Below, one piece after another: positions 1-12,652 of a DNA stretch of 64,000 nt. A program made the position numbers and the translations under genes. Origin of the DNA: Monosporascus cannonballus (Eukaryota; Ascomycota; Sordariomycetes; Xylariales); NCBI GenBank assembly GCA_004154925.1, contig QJNS01000212.1:1-64000 (forward strand). The letters run 5' to 3'. The notes below the pieces were generated by a model. It worked only from the letters and a program-made list of their open reading frames with translations. It did no database searches and was not told the origin of the DNA. How positions within the stretch are numbered: the first letter of the stretch is position 1; the number at the start of each line of letters is the position of its first letter.

Positions 1-417
1 CTACCAAACCCCATTTGCCCCCCCCCCCCCCCGAACGCCCTCCAACACCTATAAACATAGGATATGAGATAGAAATCCGCTGAGGTGACAAAAGCGTAAG
101 ATCGCCGATATACGAAATGTCGTCGAGTGTCTTTCGGGGTATATACTTAACATTAAGCGCGGCGTCGTAGAAGAAGGCGTGATCGTATGTAATAGGAGGT
201 TTCGGAGCTGCGACGCGCATGGGACCAAGACGGGGACACCAAAGGCACCTAATAGTGCATATGCAAATCGTACATAATATGTCCAAGTATTCGTGTCATC
301 TCCATATCGGCATTTCGTCTAATAACGCCGTACGCTAGTTCCAATACTGCCCCTGCGCCACGCCGCAAGAAATAAAAAACGAGATAAACTGACTGCCTGG
401 AAGACCAATCATCCCAA
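1..417. other. Intergenic stretch with a poly-C tract
   Basis: No gene is supported here. A run of 15 C lies at 18-32. The rest is ordinary mixed-composition DNA and holds the presumed 3' flank of the minus-strand gene ending at 418. The homopolymer may be real or an assembly artefact. Confidence 0.5.
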
Positions 418-1898
418 TCATAACTTGTAGCCGATAGCAAAGTTGAGGCTATTGGTGCCCTTTATGTTCTGGTCCTTTCTGGTCCTCGCTTGACGCTTGC
501 TACTCTCCCTGTCCTCTTTGAAGCAGCACGCGCAGGTGCCCTCTTCGGGCTTTTCGACCCAGGTGCCTCGGCGGATGGCTTCCTGCTTCGCTTGCTCTTT
601 TTGGATCGCATGTTCCTTGGCTGCACAGCATGTGAGTAACCTGAACCTCGAACACATTCTCTCGGATGGAAAACAGGGGCGGTCGATAGCTTACCCAGCT
701 TGGCGGCCTCCTGCCGGCTCTCGGGGTCCACCCAGCTGTAGTGCATGGCCCGCTCTGGGAACAGCGCGACCAGGCGGAACAGTTTCTTGTCCTTCTGGTC
801 CCGGATTTTCGTCTTGCTGGGCGTGACGTGGCCGTTGGGAAGGAAGTCGAGACGACGCCCGTTGTCGACGAGGTGGGGCACCTGCCCGTCGTTCTGGCGG
901 TAGAGGCCGCCCTGGACTCCTTGCCTCCTGCGCCGGAGATGGAATTGTGCGTTGTACGATTCCGTCAGTTCTTTCCACTTGGTTGGCCGGTCGCACCTGT
1001 GATACCGGATGAAGTCGAGCTCTTCGGTTATGTACTTGACGTTGAGATGAGGCTCGTCCGGACTGCTTCGTGGCTTCCTTACCCCCTGACTCCTCGGCGA
1101 TAGTGGTCGCCTAGCTCGTTTCGGGGGGGGATCATGTCGGCTACGAGAGTCCCGGCGTTTATCTTGAAACAAGGGTTTGTCTTGGAAGAAGGCTTGCCTT
1201 TCATCGAACGACGCGGGTCGTTCACTCATCAGCCAGAGCCGCGGGAGCGGACGCAGCCTTTTGTCTCGCCAAGCGTTGAGGCTCCGTGTCATCAGGTCAT
1301 CGCTCTGAACAACAGCCGGCATGCTCGTCGAAGACGTATATTCTTCCTTCGGGGGCGGTTCAGGGCTGGTGCTAGGTGTAGCCCATCTGCCGGGAGGGCT
1401 TGATACGCGGTTACCGTGCGTCCATTGGTGTTTTAATAGATCATCTACGCCGGGAAGACTGAGAGCCGTTGAGCTCCCTATTGAGAATCCATGTTGGCGC
1501 TTGACCGGCGGCCTCCAGGGTACGGTGCCGAGTTGAACGGTATCGTCCAACTCGGGGTTAATTATGGGGGTTTGTGGTGGTGACGGATGGGTCACTACCG
1601 TTGACACGGAGCCCGTGCGAGAGTCTCGGAAGCAGCAAGTGTCTTGCGAGAATATCGAGCTTCTCGTCGACAAGGTCGGGGAATGCGCAGCAGGCCCTGG
1701 ATGTACTGCGTCACTGTGCTTTCGTTTTATCGGCTTAGAGATGTGGAAGGTGTCGAGGTTGCTAATAATGGGCTGTGGTTCTCCCAGTTGAAGAGCTCTC
1801 AGAGAGAGCATCACCCCAGTGCTTGCTGCCTGCGAAGCCCACCCCATGCCTGAGCACGCTGAGTCGCAGACATTCATCGTGCCGCCGAGATATAGCAT
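418..1898 (-). CDS. Hypothetical basic protein with Myb/HTH-like block
   Basis: Two exons: 695-1898 and 418-620. The 74-nt intron (621-694) starts GTAAGC, has a TACTCAC-type branch site and ends GCAG; splicing joins the frames and gives about 468 aa. The N-terminal half is Pro/Ser-rich and looks disordered. Around residues 280-340 a segment beginning YITEELDFIRYHR, followed by WKELTESYNAQF and RRRRQGVQGGLYR, has the pattern of fungal Myb-like helix-turn-helix domains (a tryptophan-centred helix, then basic residues). The C-terminal tail is strongly Lys/Arg-rich, with a CxCC cluster in exon 2. A nuclear, DNA-associated role is inferred, not shown. The start is uncertain: 1898 is the first ATG in the open frame, but later ATGs (for example in MGWASQ or MLSLRALQL) or an upstream exon are possible. 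Confidence 0.6.
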
Positions 1899-4603
1899 CC
1901 GAGACTCTGGAAGTGCAAATGAAGGCGAGACAACCAAAAGGCTAGACCCTGCTCGTAAAGAACGCTAGTCGCGTATTAGGACGGGGCAACCTGACATCTT
2001 ATGGGAATTAGGAGATCTAGATGAATAGGCAAGTGGATCATCAGGGTTTGTCGTGGCCTGGGGTTTAATATAGACCAACAACGTCCCGACGCAGAGACTC
2101 ATACCCCGGAAAAGAAACGTGATTTGGTGATCATCCTCTTGCAGACAATAACACCATGCAACAATACCCCAGGGTGCTAGTAGCACGAGAGTGTTCGCCC
2201 GGTTCTTGGCTGGCGATGAAGTAGCCTCGATCTCGACGGTATAACCAACTAGAGAGAACTTGCATACTGGGGAGACGGCGGAGACTGAGACACTAAACTG
2301 GGTAGGAGAGCCGCCTGAGGAGAGATAACCCGGTAGAATGTGTGGTGGCCCGAAGCAGGACATGGGCAGGAGGAATCCCATCAGCGGGTGGCAGGTGTGC
2401 CATACTTACCTGGTGGCGATGGAGGACTAGTCGGTCAGTCCTTGCGGATACGTGAGTGGATGACCCATGGCGCAAGGGATTGCTGACTCTGTAGTCGAAA
2501 GTGGACATAGTACACACCGTCTCAGGGACCCCGATGCAACCTAAAACTGACAGGCAATATCCCGCATAAATCAACTCGCGTTTCACAGCATCGAGCTGGC
2601 TAGACGTAAGTAGTATGCCGTTACGCATCTTGGAAATTACGTGAATGGGGATCGTCTGTCTACTCTTGGACGGCGACCTTCCGGTGTCCTCGAGCAGTCA
2701 GGAAAAGAATGCTATTCTATTGACCTGATTCTCCGCTTGCTCCGTCGTGTCAAGCCCTGCGCGGTTTACACTGTGATGAGACACGCGAATGCTATAGTCG
2801 CTCCTGGGTGAACCAGACAGCCGGGACCGCGCAGCCAATGGAAACCCATGATAGTGACAAGGTGAAGAGCTGAACAAGCCGGGGGGCCCATAAATACAGA
2901 GAGGGGGTGAGCGACTTTCAACAAAAGACAGAGAGGATAAGAGGCAGGGGTAAGACTGGAATCACGCCAGATTTTGCTGTTGGTTCTTCCACGATGCGAG
3001 ATTTCCGGGACCAAGGTAGGCAAACACTACCATCCTCTCTTCCATAAGAACTGTCGCTTGCGCTTCCATTTATAGAAGAGGCTTGTCCAACCGAAACCAT
3101 AGCCGAGCGCTTAACATGGACAATGCCTCACAGAAACCCAAGAGAGACCAACAACATTCGCAAAAATTAGTACTCTAAGAATTAAGCGCGACGAAGGATT
3201 GAAGCTATTCAGCGTATTGGGTGATCAGATGTTGTGGGGCGGCCGAGGCACGGTTCGACGAAGTCGAGACTCCATCTCGGCCCGGTGAGGCGTGATAATT
3301 CGTTCGGACCACGGACCCTTGTTCATTCTCCATTCCTCAAGGATACTTAGTTAATATTTTGGGGTCATTGTCAACACAACACCCCACGAAGGGAGTAACA
3401 TATACTCGTGTACTTGACTCGAGTACCCGATCGATAAGCGCGCAACAACTGTCATGCATGTCAATTTCGGCCGCTTACCCAATTCGAGCAGCCCATGCAG
3501 ATAATGAGAAGGCGCTAAATTCGATTGCAGCCACTCCTCCACCTGCAGATGAGAGGCGTAGCGTTGAGAAAGAAGTTGCCGATCGAAGAAATGGAAGCAG
3601 TGCCCTGTCTCCTCTACTTCCAGAGGCTTCTTCCCGAGTGGCGCGGTCCGTCACGGGTGATGGAATGCCCTTTACCATCGCCCTCCGGGAAGCAATCGTG
3701 GGTCGGCCCACCCCTCCACCACGACCAGCCAGCCAGTCGGCCAGTCGGCCAGCCGCTCTCCTCCATAAGAGATTTGACTGTTGGGTACGAGGGTTGGCTT
3801 CCTACAACCATGGATCATCATGCATAATCCTTCCTCGCGAGTTGCAGGGCGCTGTGCAAATTCGAAGATCATGATGACCTTCCGGTTGGCGCCGTCAATA
3901 TCCGTTTCGTTGGTGTCGAACGCGGTTCTGCTCTAGATACCTAATTCCGCCCAAGAGCCCTTCGGCGGTAAACGTACGGCTTGATAATCAAACTAGCGCC
4001 CATGACTAAGGGTTCCTAGAGTTGAGAGCATTCGCAGTTGGGATGAACATCCATTGCTTGTTGCCGCAAACTATACCAAAAGTGTGCCTCTCCGACCTAC
4101 CACCTGTCAACGTCTGTGCATGTGGGATACATGAAGATTGAGAGCCATATAACTTGTGGCTGTGCGGCTGTAATGAGTGGCTCTCTGAATACATTGGCAG
4201 TGATGAGTTTTTAATTGATATCACCATCCCCAAATTTCCTAGCTCATGAAGCCTAGCAGGTTTTGGCATGGGAACGCTGCATCTCCTTGTACGCTATACT
4301 CGCTCAAAATGGATAATCCAACAGAAACAGTCGGCACAGAACAGGACAGAAACGAAAGGTGCTGTTTTGAACAAACAGCACTCAGCGCAGCGCTCTCTAG
4401 GAAAGTATCCCAATTAGTGTAACTCGTTTAGTCCTATGAAATAACTTTGGGACCTTGTCAATATCCAGAGGAACGACCAAGTTCAAAGCATGAAAGGAAC
4501 TTGCGATGTCGGATGCTTCCAAGGCCACTTAACATCCGCAGATTATTCATGGGCAGGAAAAGGCCGTAGTGTATAGGAAGCCTTCTTTCCACTCCGACGG
4601 CAT
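1899..4603. other. Gene-poor interval, no supported gene
   Basis: Only short frames occur. On the minus strand, a frame upstream of about 2412 ends at a consensus donor (CACCAG then GTAAGT), and a frame at 1965-2381 has two hydrophobic stretches, so a decayed membrane-protein gene is conceivable; I could not assemble a convincing product. Near 3722-3755 there are short CAGC/CGGC repeats. Nothing else is recognised. Confidence 0.4.
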
Positions 4604-5537
4604 CTATCTTTCCTGAGTCGCGAGTTCCCGTCTCCTGCATTCTTCAACCATGGGAACCAGGCGCGGAACATACCGCCGAGCAAGGTCCAGTGCCGTCTCC
4701 CGGCGGGACGCAATATTAAATGTCTGCACATCGGTGCGCGCACCACGGCACAGCAGCTCGTCGGCCAGGTCGTCGAAGCCGTTGACCAGGGCCAAGTTCA
4801 AGCCGGAGCCCCAGTCAAAGTCGCTCACGCGGCCGCGGCTGCTGTGCGCCCACTTCCGGGCGTCAGGGTCGGCGCCCGCGTCGAGCAGGAAGCGAAGCAC
4901 CGCCAGGCGCCTCCTAGTCTCACTGCTGTCCTCGTCGCTAGTCCTGGAAACACCAGGGAGAGGGGAGCACGCGAACGGCACGGCGAGGATGGGTGACCCG
5001 CCTGCCGCGTGCGGTAGTTGTACTGTCGTTAGCGGGGCCTCGCTCACAGCGCGGAGGAAGGGGCTCAGCCCGTTCCGCGACTCGACGTTGGGATCAGCGC
5101 CGTTCGCTAGGAACCACCTGACGAGATTTTCATCATGGAGCACATAGCTGGAGAAATCCGTTAGCAAAGCCCATCGAGAAGAGTAAAGATGGAGGATACG
5201 GAGCAGCGAATCCCGTACGTTAAAGGGGGACCGTCCGAGTCGGCAAGGGGCGCATTGATATCGAGGCCATGCTCTACGAATACTTGCCACATAGGCGCCG
5301 TGGACTTGTGCGAAATAGCCTCCTTTACTGCTAGTCGGCTCATCTTGATGCCTTGCTGGAGTAGGTAGGCCACGACGTCGGCCCGGTTCTCCTGGATGGC
5401 ATGGTACAAGACGGGCTCCAGCGTGCCAAGTGGGTAGTGGTTTGGGCCCGGGGCGGTGAAGGCCGAGGCATATCCTGCCACTCTGTCACCAGCCTCTTGA
5501 CCTCATCAAGTGTGCCGCCACTACAGGCTTCGTTTAA
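4604..5537 (-). pseudogene. Ankyrin-repeat protein with broken 5' frame
   Basis: The 3' part is well supported. Exon 4604-5147 joins 5219 and upstream across a 71-nt intron (5148-5218; donor GTACGG, branch TGCTAAC, acceptor CTCCAG). Across the junction the protein reads LTYVLHDENLVRWFLANGAD, a clean ankyrin helix pair, followed by LRFLLDAGADPDARK and LADELLCRGARTD repeats. Upstream, the frame of VLYHAIQENRADVVAYLLQQG has no ATG and meets TGA codons near 5505. Another ankyrin-like stretch (NEACSGGTLDEVKRLVTEW, about 5477-5535) lies in a different frame, is itself preceded by TAA, and no intron-sized gap separates the two. The simplest reading is a one-base indel (real decay or a sequence error) plus a lost or unseen first exon. 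Ankyrin repeats mediate protein binding; no partner can be named. Confidence 0.65.
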
Positions 5538-6718
5538 TTACTTCATCAGAGGGCGATCTGGGTAATACTTCATGTCGGGAACCGGTAAGTCCCATGAATC
5601 GCCTGGGCGGAAAAGCGCCTGCAGCACCCTGTTTATTTGGTTCGACATCTTTCACCACGGATATTGCGTAACTCCTACTGAGGGGAGGTGCTGAAGCGAT
5701 TTGAGGAAAGCCCATGCTATGCAAGTGTTCCCGATTTTCCATCAGGGAAGACGAGTGCTGTAAGCAATGATAACTATTAGTCAATTTCTCTCTGAGTCTT
5801 TACTCTAACCACGTTATGGTGATCGTTAAACTGGAGTGACGTCAGGCAGCCTGATGCAACTACATAGTACATTTGTTGGAACTCGTGCTCCTTGGTCCCC
5901 AGGCTCATGTTACCTCTCGGCGTAACTAATTACTTTGTAGAACAACAAAAAAGGCGAGGCCTCCAACCAGTAAAACCGAGCATGATCTCCTGATTGTTCT
6001 GTATAGAGCGTATAACGGCACAAATGCGAACTTCGCATAAAGGACCTTCACTCTGTGATCCCCACATAAAGCCTGTCTATACGAAGGTGGCATGACGGAG
6101 CAGCCAAGAGGACCTGTTAACGGTGTACTCAAGTTAGTTGGTGTTGCGCGCCTGGCTAGGTGACATTCTATAGTATTCGAGTTACTATATAGCTCCACCG
6201 ACGTGACTATTTCTGAAAAACATGATTCATAGGCCTCCCTAATTCAATACACTATCAAGGCTTTGCGTCAAGGCCATCCGTAAATCTTAGTGCTACTCCC
6301 GCCAGTATCCCCTGCCCCTTATCCACAATGATCTTCCTGTATCGTCCAAGGAATGGTAACATTATTTTGTCATATTATGTCTCCGCGTTCCAAGACTATC
6401 GGATCCATCGCGCGGCATAGCCCTTTTCTCTCCCCTTCCCCTTTCCGCGCCTGACGGGCCTTCCTATCCGGCAACACGCAATCAGTCATCAAGGTTTACG
6501 CTGCTTCGTGAGGGCCCTATCCGCTATATGAGGTGGTTTCCTGTCCACCCTAGCTGACTGAATGAGAATCAGACCTGCAACCATCAGTTTACAATCTACG
6601 CTCGCCTCAACCTATAGCCGCAATGCAGGTGCTTAGTCCTGGTTTCTTCTTGGGCTACTAGCTTTCCCGTCCTTTGGGGAGCCCATTCCCGTTCCTCGGT
6701 AAGTTCCATTACCTTACC
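5538..6718. other. Intergenic, no supported gene
   Basis: Only short unconvincing frames on both strands; no RNA gene or repeat recognised. Confidence 0.4.
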
Positions 6719-7402
6719 ATGCAAGTCTGTCGTAGCGACCGACACAAGCACGACTGGGAGAACGGCGAGGTGGCGGCCAGCAAGGAGCATAGAGCCGCTC
6801 TAGCAGCTCGTGACGACCCGCCTACCAGGAGAACCAACGTGGGCATCGGATAGTCTAGGCGTGAACAAGCCGAAGAATTGTTGTACACCGAGGGCCTGCT
6901 AACATGCATCGCCGTCGTTGTCCGCAGCAGGGGCGACGTGACCGCCGGAAATTGGGACAAGATCCTGGCCCACGTCTCGTTTAGTCTCTCCCATGACGAA
7001 GACATCCCGGATCTCGACGAGGAGCCGAACAACATATTCACCCTGGCCACTCAGACCGATAGACAGGTTCGTCATCCAACCCCCCTCCCCCCAAATGGTA
7101 ACGACGCGCAAGAGGCTTTCAATGACTACGTTGGAAATTGGGCCCAGGAAAATGTCATTGCGACGTGGCGTGACCATTCCAAGTTAGATCAGCCTGGCGC
7201 GCTTGTGGATCGATGGGAAAAGCATGTCTACCGGGGCACCGACGGGGGTTTGATAGATGTAACCTTTGAGACAATGACGCCAAGTGAAACACGGCTAGAG
7301 AGTCGAGGCTCGTGCAGTCCATTGCTTGACCCTTCGGATCTCTCTATGAGCTTAATTACTGGTCAAGAAATGGAATGGCGACTAGAGAGCCCAGAACCAT
7401 AG
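6719..7402 (+). pseudogene. Gene-like fragment, unrecognised
   Basis: An ATG at 6719 opens a short frame with protein-like composition (HDWENGEVAASKEHRAALAA) ending at a TAG near 6850. A second open frame, 6878-7402, has no ATG near its start and contains acidic and polar protein-like segments (SLSHDEDIPDLDEEPNN; YVGNWAQENVIATWRDHSKL). The roughly 37 bases that would have to be spliced out between them are too few for a normal fungal intron. This could be a decayed gene or part of one whose exons I cannot resolve. No family is recognised. Confidence 0.25.
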
Positions 7403-10400
7403 GTGGATTTGGAGACGCGAGGGCATATTCGCGGTACGCTGGAGTGCTTGACATTGGGGATCCGGCGACAGACGTCGCGAACTGTTACTATTGAAGTTCT
7501 GCGCTAACGCTGAAACAGATCTCTCGTGTGTCTCTGGGGTATATACTATGTCCGCTAGTTGACAGCTCATATTGACATTGACGTGTCTCTGCGAAGTCGC
7601 GACTAAAACGGGGTGCTCTAAGCATCTAAAGAGTGTATTAATTTCGGATAAGTCTGTCTGTCTCTGTCTGTACCTTCCTTATATAGGCAGAACGCCATGG
7701 TCTAGACTGGTGCACTAGGCTGTTCAAAGTTGAAAGAGTCTCTCCCCTCGATCCGGTGCCCTCAACCCTCCTTGTATAAAGACAACCTGTGACCATGGTG
7801 TAGAATGTTACCTGCGCGACGTGAAACCGTAAGGAGGAAGTACCACTGCTTTCGAGCGATACAAACCCTTTAATGCACCTCCATCGATACCACTTTCACA
7901 CCCAATGAGATTTTACCCCCATGGCGATCCTATCGAGGCCTCCTTCCCCTAACTCTCATGCCCTCAGATATCATTGGTTAGCTGGAAGTAGTGGGATGCA
8001 GTCAAGCAGAGCGGGATACAACTTCGTTATTACGCATGCAGCCAAATGGAATCGAGTGAGGTGGGTTTGTCGCCGATATCTGGGACATAAAGTACAATAG
8101 CCGTTTTGGTACCGTGTTACACAGGCCACGACAGCACATCTGTACTACACTGGCGTCAGAGGACATCGGAGCTTCCAACGTCGTTGAGCACGCGGGTCAT
8201 AGTCCAGTCTCCAATGAGAGCTGAATCAGTTAGGGACGAGCGAGCCCTCAATTCTCGTATACGGAAGGCTATTCTCAGCGACCACCTTACGGATTATCCC
8301 GTATAGATGCGTTGCCTTGGGGTTATTGACGTGGATGGCTGGGGAGCTTCATCCAATCGTGGTATTTTCTACGGTTGTGGTGTATATCATCTCAGAAAGT
8401 AGACGAAGGCTTGACGGCCGGGTTCATGGAGGACGAGAGATACCTTGCCGTCCCCAGAAAGAAGCAACGTCATGGGCCCAATGTGCTCTTCGCCACAGCA
8501 ACTTCACCGAATCTATATTGCATATTAGACATCTACCCGTATGCAGACTGGCGATATGCAGCTATGTTTTTATTGCTTCATTGAATCCCGAGAGGCTAGG
8601 GCCGGAGGCGAACATCACCTGCAGGATCGGCACGCTGTCGAAGATATCAAAGTCCTCCTCTGGGTTGGGTTAGCTGCCTATGGTCTAATCCCACCCAGGG
8701 CGTCCATGCAAGCCCTAGGGAAGCTCTGGAGATTATTCAGGGGGGTACAGAGCGTCCGAGGTTCAGAAGCGCCATCCCGGCTGGGAGTAGGATTGACACG
8801 ATTCAACACCCGGAACGTGCTCCAGGGGCGGCATGATAGGTTGGCTAGTGCCCTCTCAACTTGGAAAAGCCGGTTGCTTCGTCAAGCAGTGAGCCGGTCG
8901 ACGAGCAAGCATCCTAGAATACCAGTTATCCATATCCGGTCCGAGCTTCGTCTCAGTCCACACTCTCATATGGCATTCGGTTAGCTTTCACGGGGCTTCT
9001 CATATTAGTTCTAGAGAAATTCGAAGTTTGGAGTTACGAGCTAATCCTGAAGGCAATTGGGTGCAGCTTGGAAACCTCGCCGGTGCGATGTCGATCAGAA
9101 TAAAGGTGCAATATCATCGAGTCAATTAGATAAGAGGACTGGCGATGTTTTGCGGAAGCGTGACTTGGTGGTATAAAGCTATTCTTACAAGATTCGCAAA
9201 GGCGCCCGACGTGTCATATGCCAATGAGATCTCTGAATCTGCAAATGCAAAACGCCCCCGATGCGGGGCGGGTTGCCCAAAACCCGTCGCTCCGGGATTG
9301 GGACGGTTCGGTGTCTGATGTGGTGAGGCTTGTGGAAGACCCTGGTGGCGCTGATGATTACCCATCCAAAGTTAGGGACTTGTAGAGTAGGTAATTAGTA
9401 ATGATGCCGCCCTCTGTTAAGGATACTAGCTGACCCTTTTCCTACCGATTCTACTTGCAAGAGAGAGGGTCATCGCGGAGTTGCGTTCAGTCTGTAGGTC
9501 GTACGTATCGCGAGCTAACAGCCTTAGGCTAGGAAGCTACGATTTATCTCTATCCCTCGGCGTTCGGTATAATTGTATAGATACACCCTTGTAAAAAGAA
9601 AAGTGTCTGGTAGCAGCATTCTACGCAGCGTGACTGGTATAGATTTTACCATGGTCAGCTCTTTGCCCTTTAGAGGCCCCCAGCTCGACACCTCATCTAC
9701 TGTGCGGCAGGATGGTGTGTCCGGAAGTTAAGATGGTTATTCCCATGAGGATCGACGAGACCCCTTGCCATGTCGTACTACCACACCCGAATACTTTCGA
9801 TATCCGGGTATCGTAAAGCTTCCCGGAATCGCCCTAGTCGGACCGTAGTCTCTGGGGGTTCGTATGGTGGGTCACTACTGTCTTTTGGCTCACAGCCCTT
9901 GCGGATTGTCAACACAGCCAGCTTCGCTAACTCGCAACGCACGACCGTCAACTCCTTTATTTTTTAACGCTCAGTCGAGTTCGAAGTCACTACTTACAGG
10001 TGGTGAGTAGCCTCACGGAGCTCTACGACGGCGCTGAATGTGTGAATTAGGTTGTTGTATTGGCATTCAAGTGTAGCCCTATGCTCATTGAAACCGGTCT
10101 TGGTTACTTTTCCAATGCTGCGGACTCTCATCAGGTTTAGTGGCGTCCGGTCGTGCCAGGAATCGAACTCAACCGGCGATAGCAGCTTTACTGGAGGCTG
10201 CCTCATCATCTCAGAGATGTCCGGGGGTATCCCTCTTCAGGAGCGCCGCTCTCCTCTTCTGCCCTGCCATGTAGTCCGCCTACGACAGCTACCTAAGATT
10301 ATTAATCCAGCCCTCTCTGTCGGTGGTAAGGAAAACGGGAAAACGGGAAACCGACCAAAAAGCCACGATAAGGCACCAGGCAAGATTCGCCTAAACCTGC

Positions 10401-10805
10401 GAGATAGGGAACTTAGCGTTGGTAACACTGCAGGATCCGGGGAATGTTAAAAACTGGCGAGACATGCGTTTTGATTGAATGGCAAATGAAAAATGAGACA
10501 CGCAACGTGTCTGTATGCCACAATCTAACGATAGATCGCCTACAGGCGTCCTCTATAGTATGAGTGGGAAGTAAGGGGCCCGGGAGAGTGAGCTATATGA
10601 AAAGCAAAAACAATGCCGGGTGACAACGAGCTGAAGAGCTAAAACCGTAACTAACGTCCAGTAGAGTGTTTCTGACAGGGATTGGGTGCCTCCCTTGACC
10701 TCATTGCAGATGACCCGAATCACCATATCCCCCCAAGTCTCTCGTGCTGCATGCCCCACACACAGTATGCCAGACAACGCTGCGGAGCGTAGCATCTAAG
10801 AGCCA
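7403..10805. other. Gene-poor interval with possible exon relic
   Basis: No gene is supported over 3.4 kb. A short TCTG repeat occurs around 7650. On the minus strand near 8580-8660 an acceptor with a good branch site (GCTAAC then CCCAG) leads into a 30-codon frame containing DFDIFDSVPILQVMF. This is reminiscent of the C-terminal transmembrane region of RTA1-like proteins, but nothing upstream supports a complete gene. The remainder holds short frames without recognisable domains. Confidence 0.35.
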
Positions 10806-12299
10806 CTACTCGGCGGGTGGGATAAACATCCCCTTGTTAAACCTGCCTCTGGGATCGTACATCTTCTTAAGCCGTCGCAGCTTGCTCCAGTTCCCACCGA
10901 ACACGGCCGCGAGGTCGTGCGTCGGCAGTGAGAAGTTGGCCAGAAAGTCCCCAGGCGGATGTGGCCTGCCAGAAATGCGCCCGGGTGCCTCCCTCAATAT
11001 CTCCAAAGCCGCGGGCTGCAAGCCGGGTAGGCCACCCTTACCCTCGGGCGAGCCACCGGTGCTGAGCTGCAACACGTGTTGTCGCCCTTTCGCGCCATGA
11101 GGCCATGCGGTCGCCTCTGGTGAGCCCGACGAGCAGAACGCCGGTTCTTGCATGACCTCCAGCAAGGCGAACGTGCCAAATGCGAAATCCGCCTTGTTGG
11201 TGGCGATGTCGACATACCAGTCTCGCGCGCGTATCAAGAAATCTGGATCTGGATCCGGCACCAGCGCTGCCTCGAGCCATGTACGCGTTAGACCGTGTAA
11301 AGCCTGGTGATCACGCTGGAGTTCGTGAACACCACTCAGATTCATCGGGCCCACACGAGGCTCAGCCCCCGGTATATCCAGAAGCCACTTAAATCCGTCA
11401 TCAGAACGGCCATGTTCCTCGCCATGCGCATCGAAGGGGAGTGCGAGGAGCAAAGGCTCAAGAGTGTCGCCGTGTAGGCCCTGCTTGGCAAGAACAAACA
11501 CGTGCAGTGCCATCTTCGGGTCATGGCAGCGTTTGACCCAGGCGGATACTTCATGCGAAAGAGTTGGAAGAGAGGCGGAAGGTATGGATACCATGCCGCT
11601 AAAAATAGTCGGACTGTACTTATGGGCCTTCAGGCGGATTTGTGTCACGACTGTCGGGTAGGTACGATGATGTTAAGGTTATCTAGACGCTACGCACTGA
11701 GAGTGTAACGTACCACCGAAGTTCCCTCCGCCCCCTCGTAATGCCCATAGCAAGTCAGGGTCTTCGCTAGCCCACTTCACGCTGCCGTCAGAGAGAACAA
11801 TCCGTGCATCGAGCAGGTTCCGCGGGTCGGATCCAAGGCCAAACTCGTGGCTTAGCCAGGAGAGACCGCCGGCCAGCGTCGAGCCACCAACGCCGACGTA
11901 AGGGCAACGCGAACCGACCACCAGATAGTCCGGTGCAAGCACTGCCAGCTTCGCGTCTACTTCGCCCCAGTCCAGCCCAGCGCCCACTTCAACCATCTCC
12001 CCGGCGGCGTCAAAAGTGATCTCATCGAAACCGCGCAGGCTAAGAATGACATCTTCCGCAGAGCTGCTACCCAAGCCTCGGCTCCGGATGGCAAAGTCCA
12101 AGTCGCTGCTGTAGAGATACTTAACCATATTCTGGAGGAGTGGCTCGGTAGACGGGCACACAACGAGCTGGGGAGACTTGTCGTAAGATAATGACCAGGG
12201 CAGGGAATGCGATGCGAACGCAGCGGATCCAGGCTCAAGTACGTCGCCTCCTGGTAGAATGGCTTTGATTTCTTGAATTTGCTCTGCTGTCAAAGTCAT
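10806..12299 (-). CDS. FAD-linked oxidoreductase, BBE type
   Basis: Two exons (11714-12299 and 10806-11650) around a 63-nt intron (11651-11713; donor GTACGT, acceptor CGACAG) give 476 aa. The splice restores GGGGNFGVVTQIRLKA, the hallmark that ends the PCMH-type FAD-binding domain (about residues 40-200; also RCPYVGVGGSTLAGGLSWLS). The C-terminus, YDPRGRFNKGMFIPP, matches the berberine-bridge-enzyme (BBE) segment. The family oxidises alcohols, sugars or secondary metabolites using covalently or non-covalently bound FAD. No signal peptide is visible, so a cytosolic location is inferred, unlike many secreted relatives. The usual RxGGH flavin-attachment region reads RSRGLGSS here, so the covalent His appears to be missing. 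The gene diverges from MRH4; no biosynthetic cluster is seen around it. The substrate is unknown. Confidence 0.88.
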
Positions 12300-12652
12300 C
12301 TTGAATCCTGTATCATAACTTAGGTGATTCTTATCGTCAAATGTTTGATTCAGGGCTATGAGCTTCTATGTGACGGAATGGGAGCAAACCCCATGGGCCG
12401 AAGCTGTCGGTGTTAAAGGAGAATTGATGGCACAGCGGTTAAAGATGCGCCGATGAGGCCACACTATAACTTACAGGGTTCTCCGAGCGGGAGCTAAAAG
12501 TGGTTCCACAGTCCCCTGGAAAATCGTTGGCTCAACCGCCAGTGGAATTTTTCCGTTGGAATTTTCATAGACCTCCTCGAAGCGCAAAACTGCATCTTAA
12601 TAAATGTGAAGTGTGGCTCACCTCGGCCGCGCGCAATTCGAAGCTTGAAGCG
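12300..12652. promoter_or_regulatory. Shared divergent promoter, FAD oxidoreductase / MRH4
   Basis: The 353 bp between two ATGs pointing away from each other must hold both 5' regions. No specific factor site was identified with confidence. The frame of MRH4 is open upstream of its ATG, but the first in-frame ATG is at 12653. Confidence 0.5.

Noticed and set aside
18..32. C15 homopolymer
   Set aside because: No structure around it; may be an assembly or sequencing artefact.
1965..2628. Possible spliced membrane-protein gene on the minus strand with a perfect GTAAGT donor
   Set aside because: No acceptor and frame combination gave a continuous recognisable protein; kept only as a note in the gap description.
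3359..3874. 171-codon plus-strand frame with CAGC/CGGC repeats
   Set aside because: Low-complexity, no domain, and overlapping open frames on both strands.
7640..7680. TCTG repeat resembling the TIP41 intron microsatellite
   Set aside because: Short, imperfect and not near any gene; treated as background simple sequence.
10150..10215. tRNA T-arm-like sequence on the minus strand (GAGTTCGATTCC)
   Set aside because: The flanking stem does not pair, and no matching acceptor or D-arm is present upstream.
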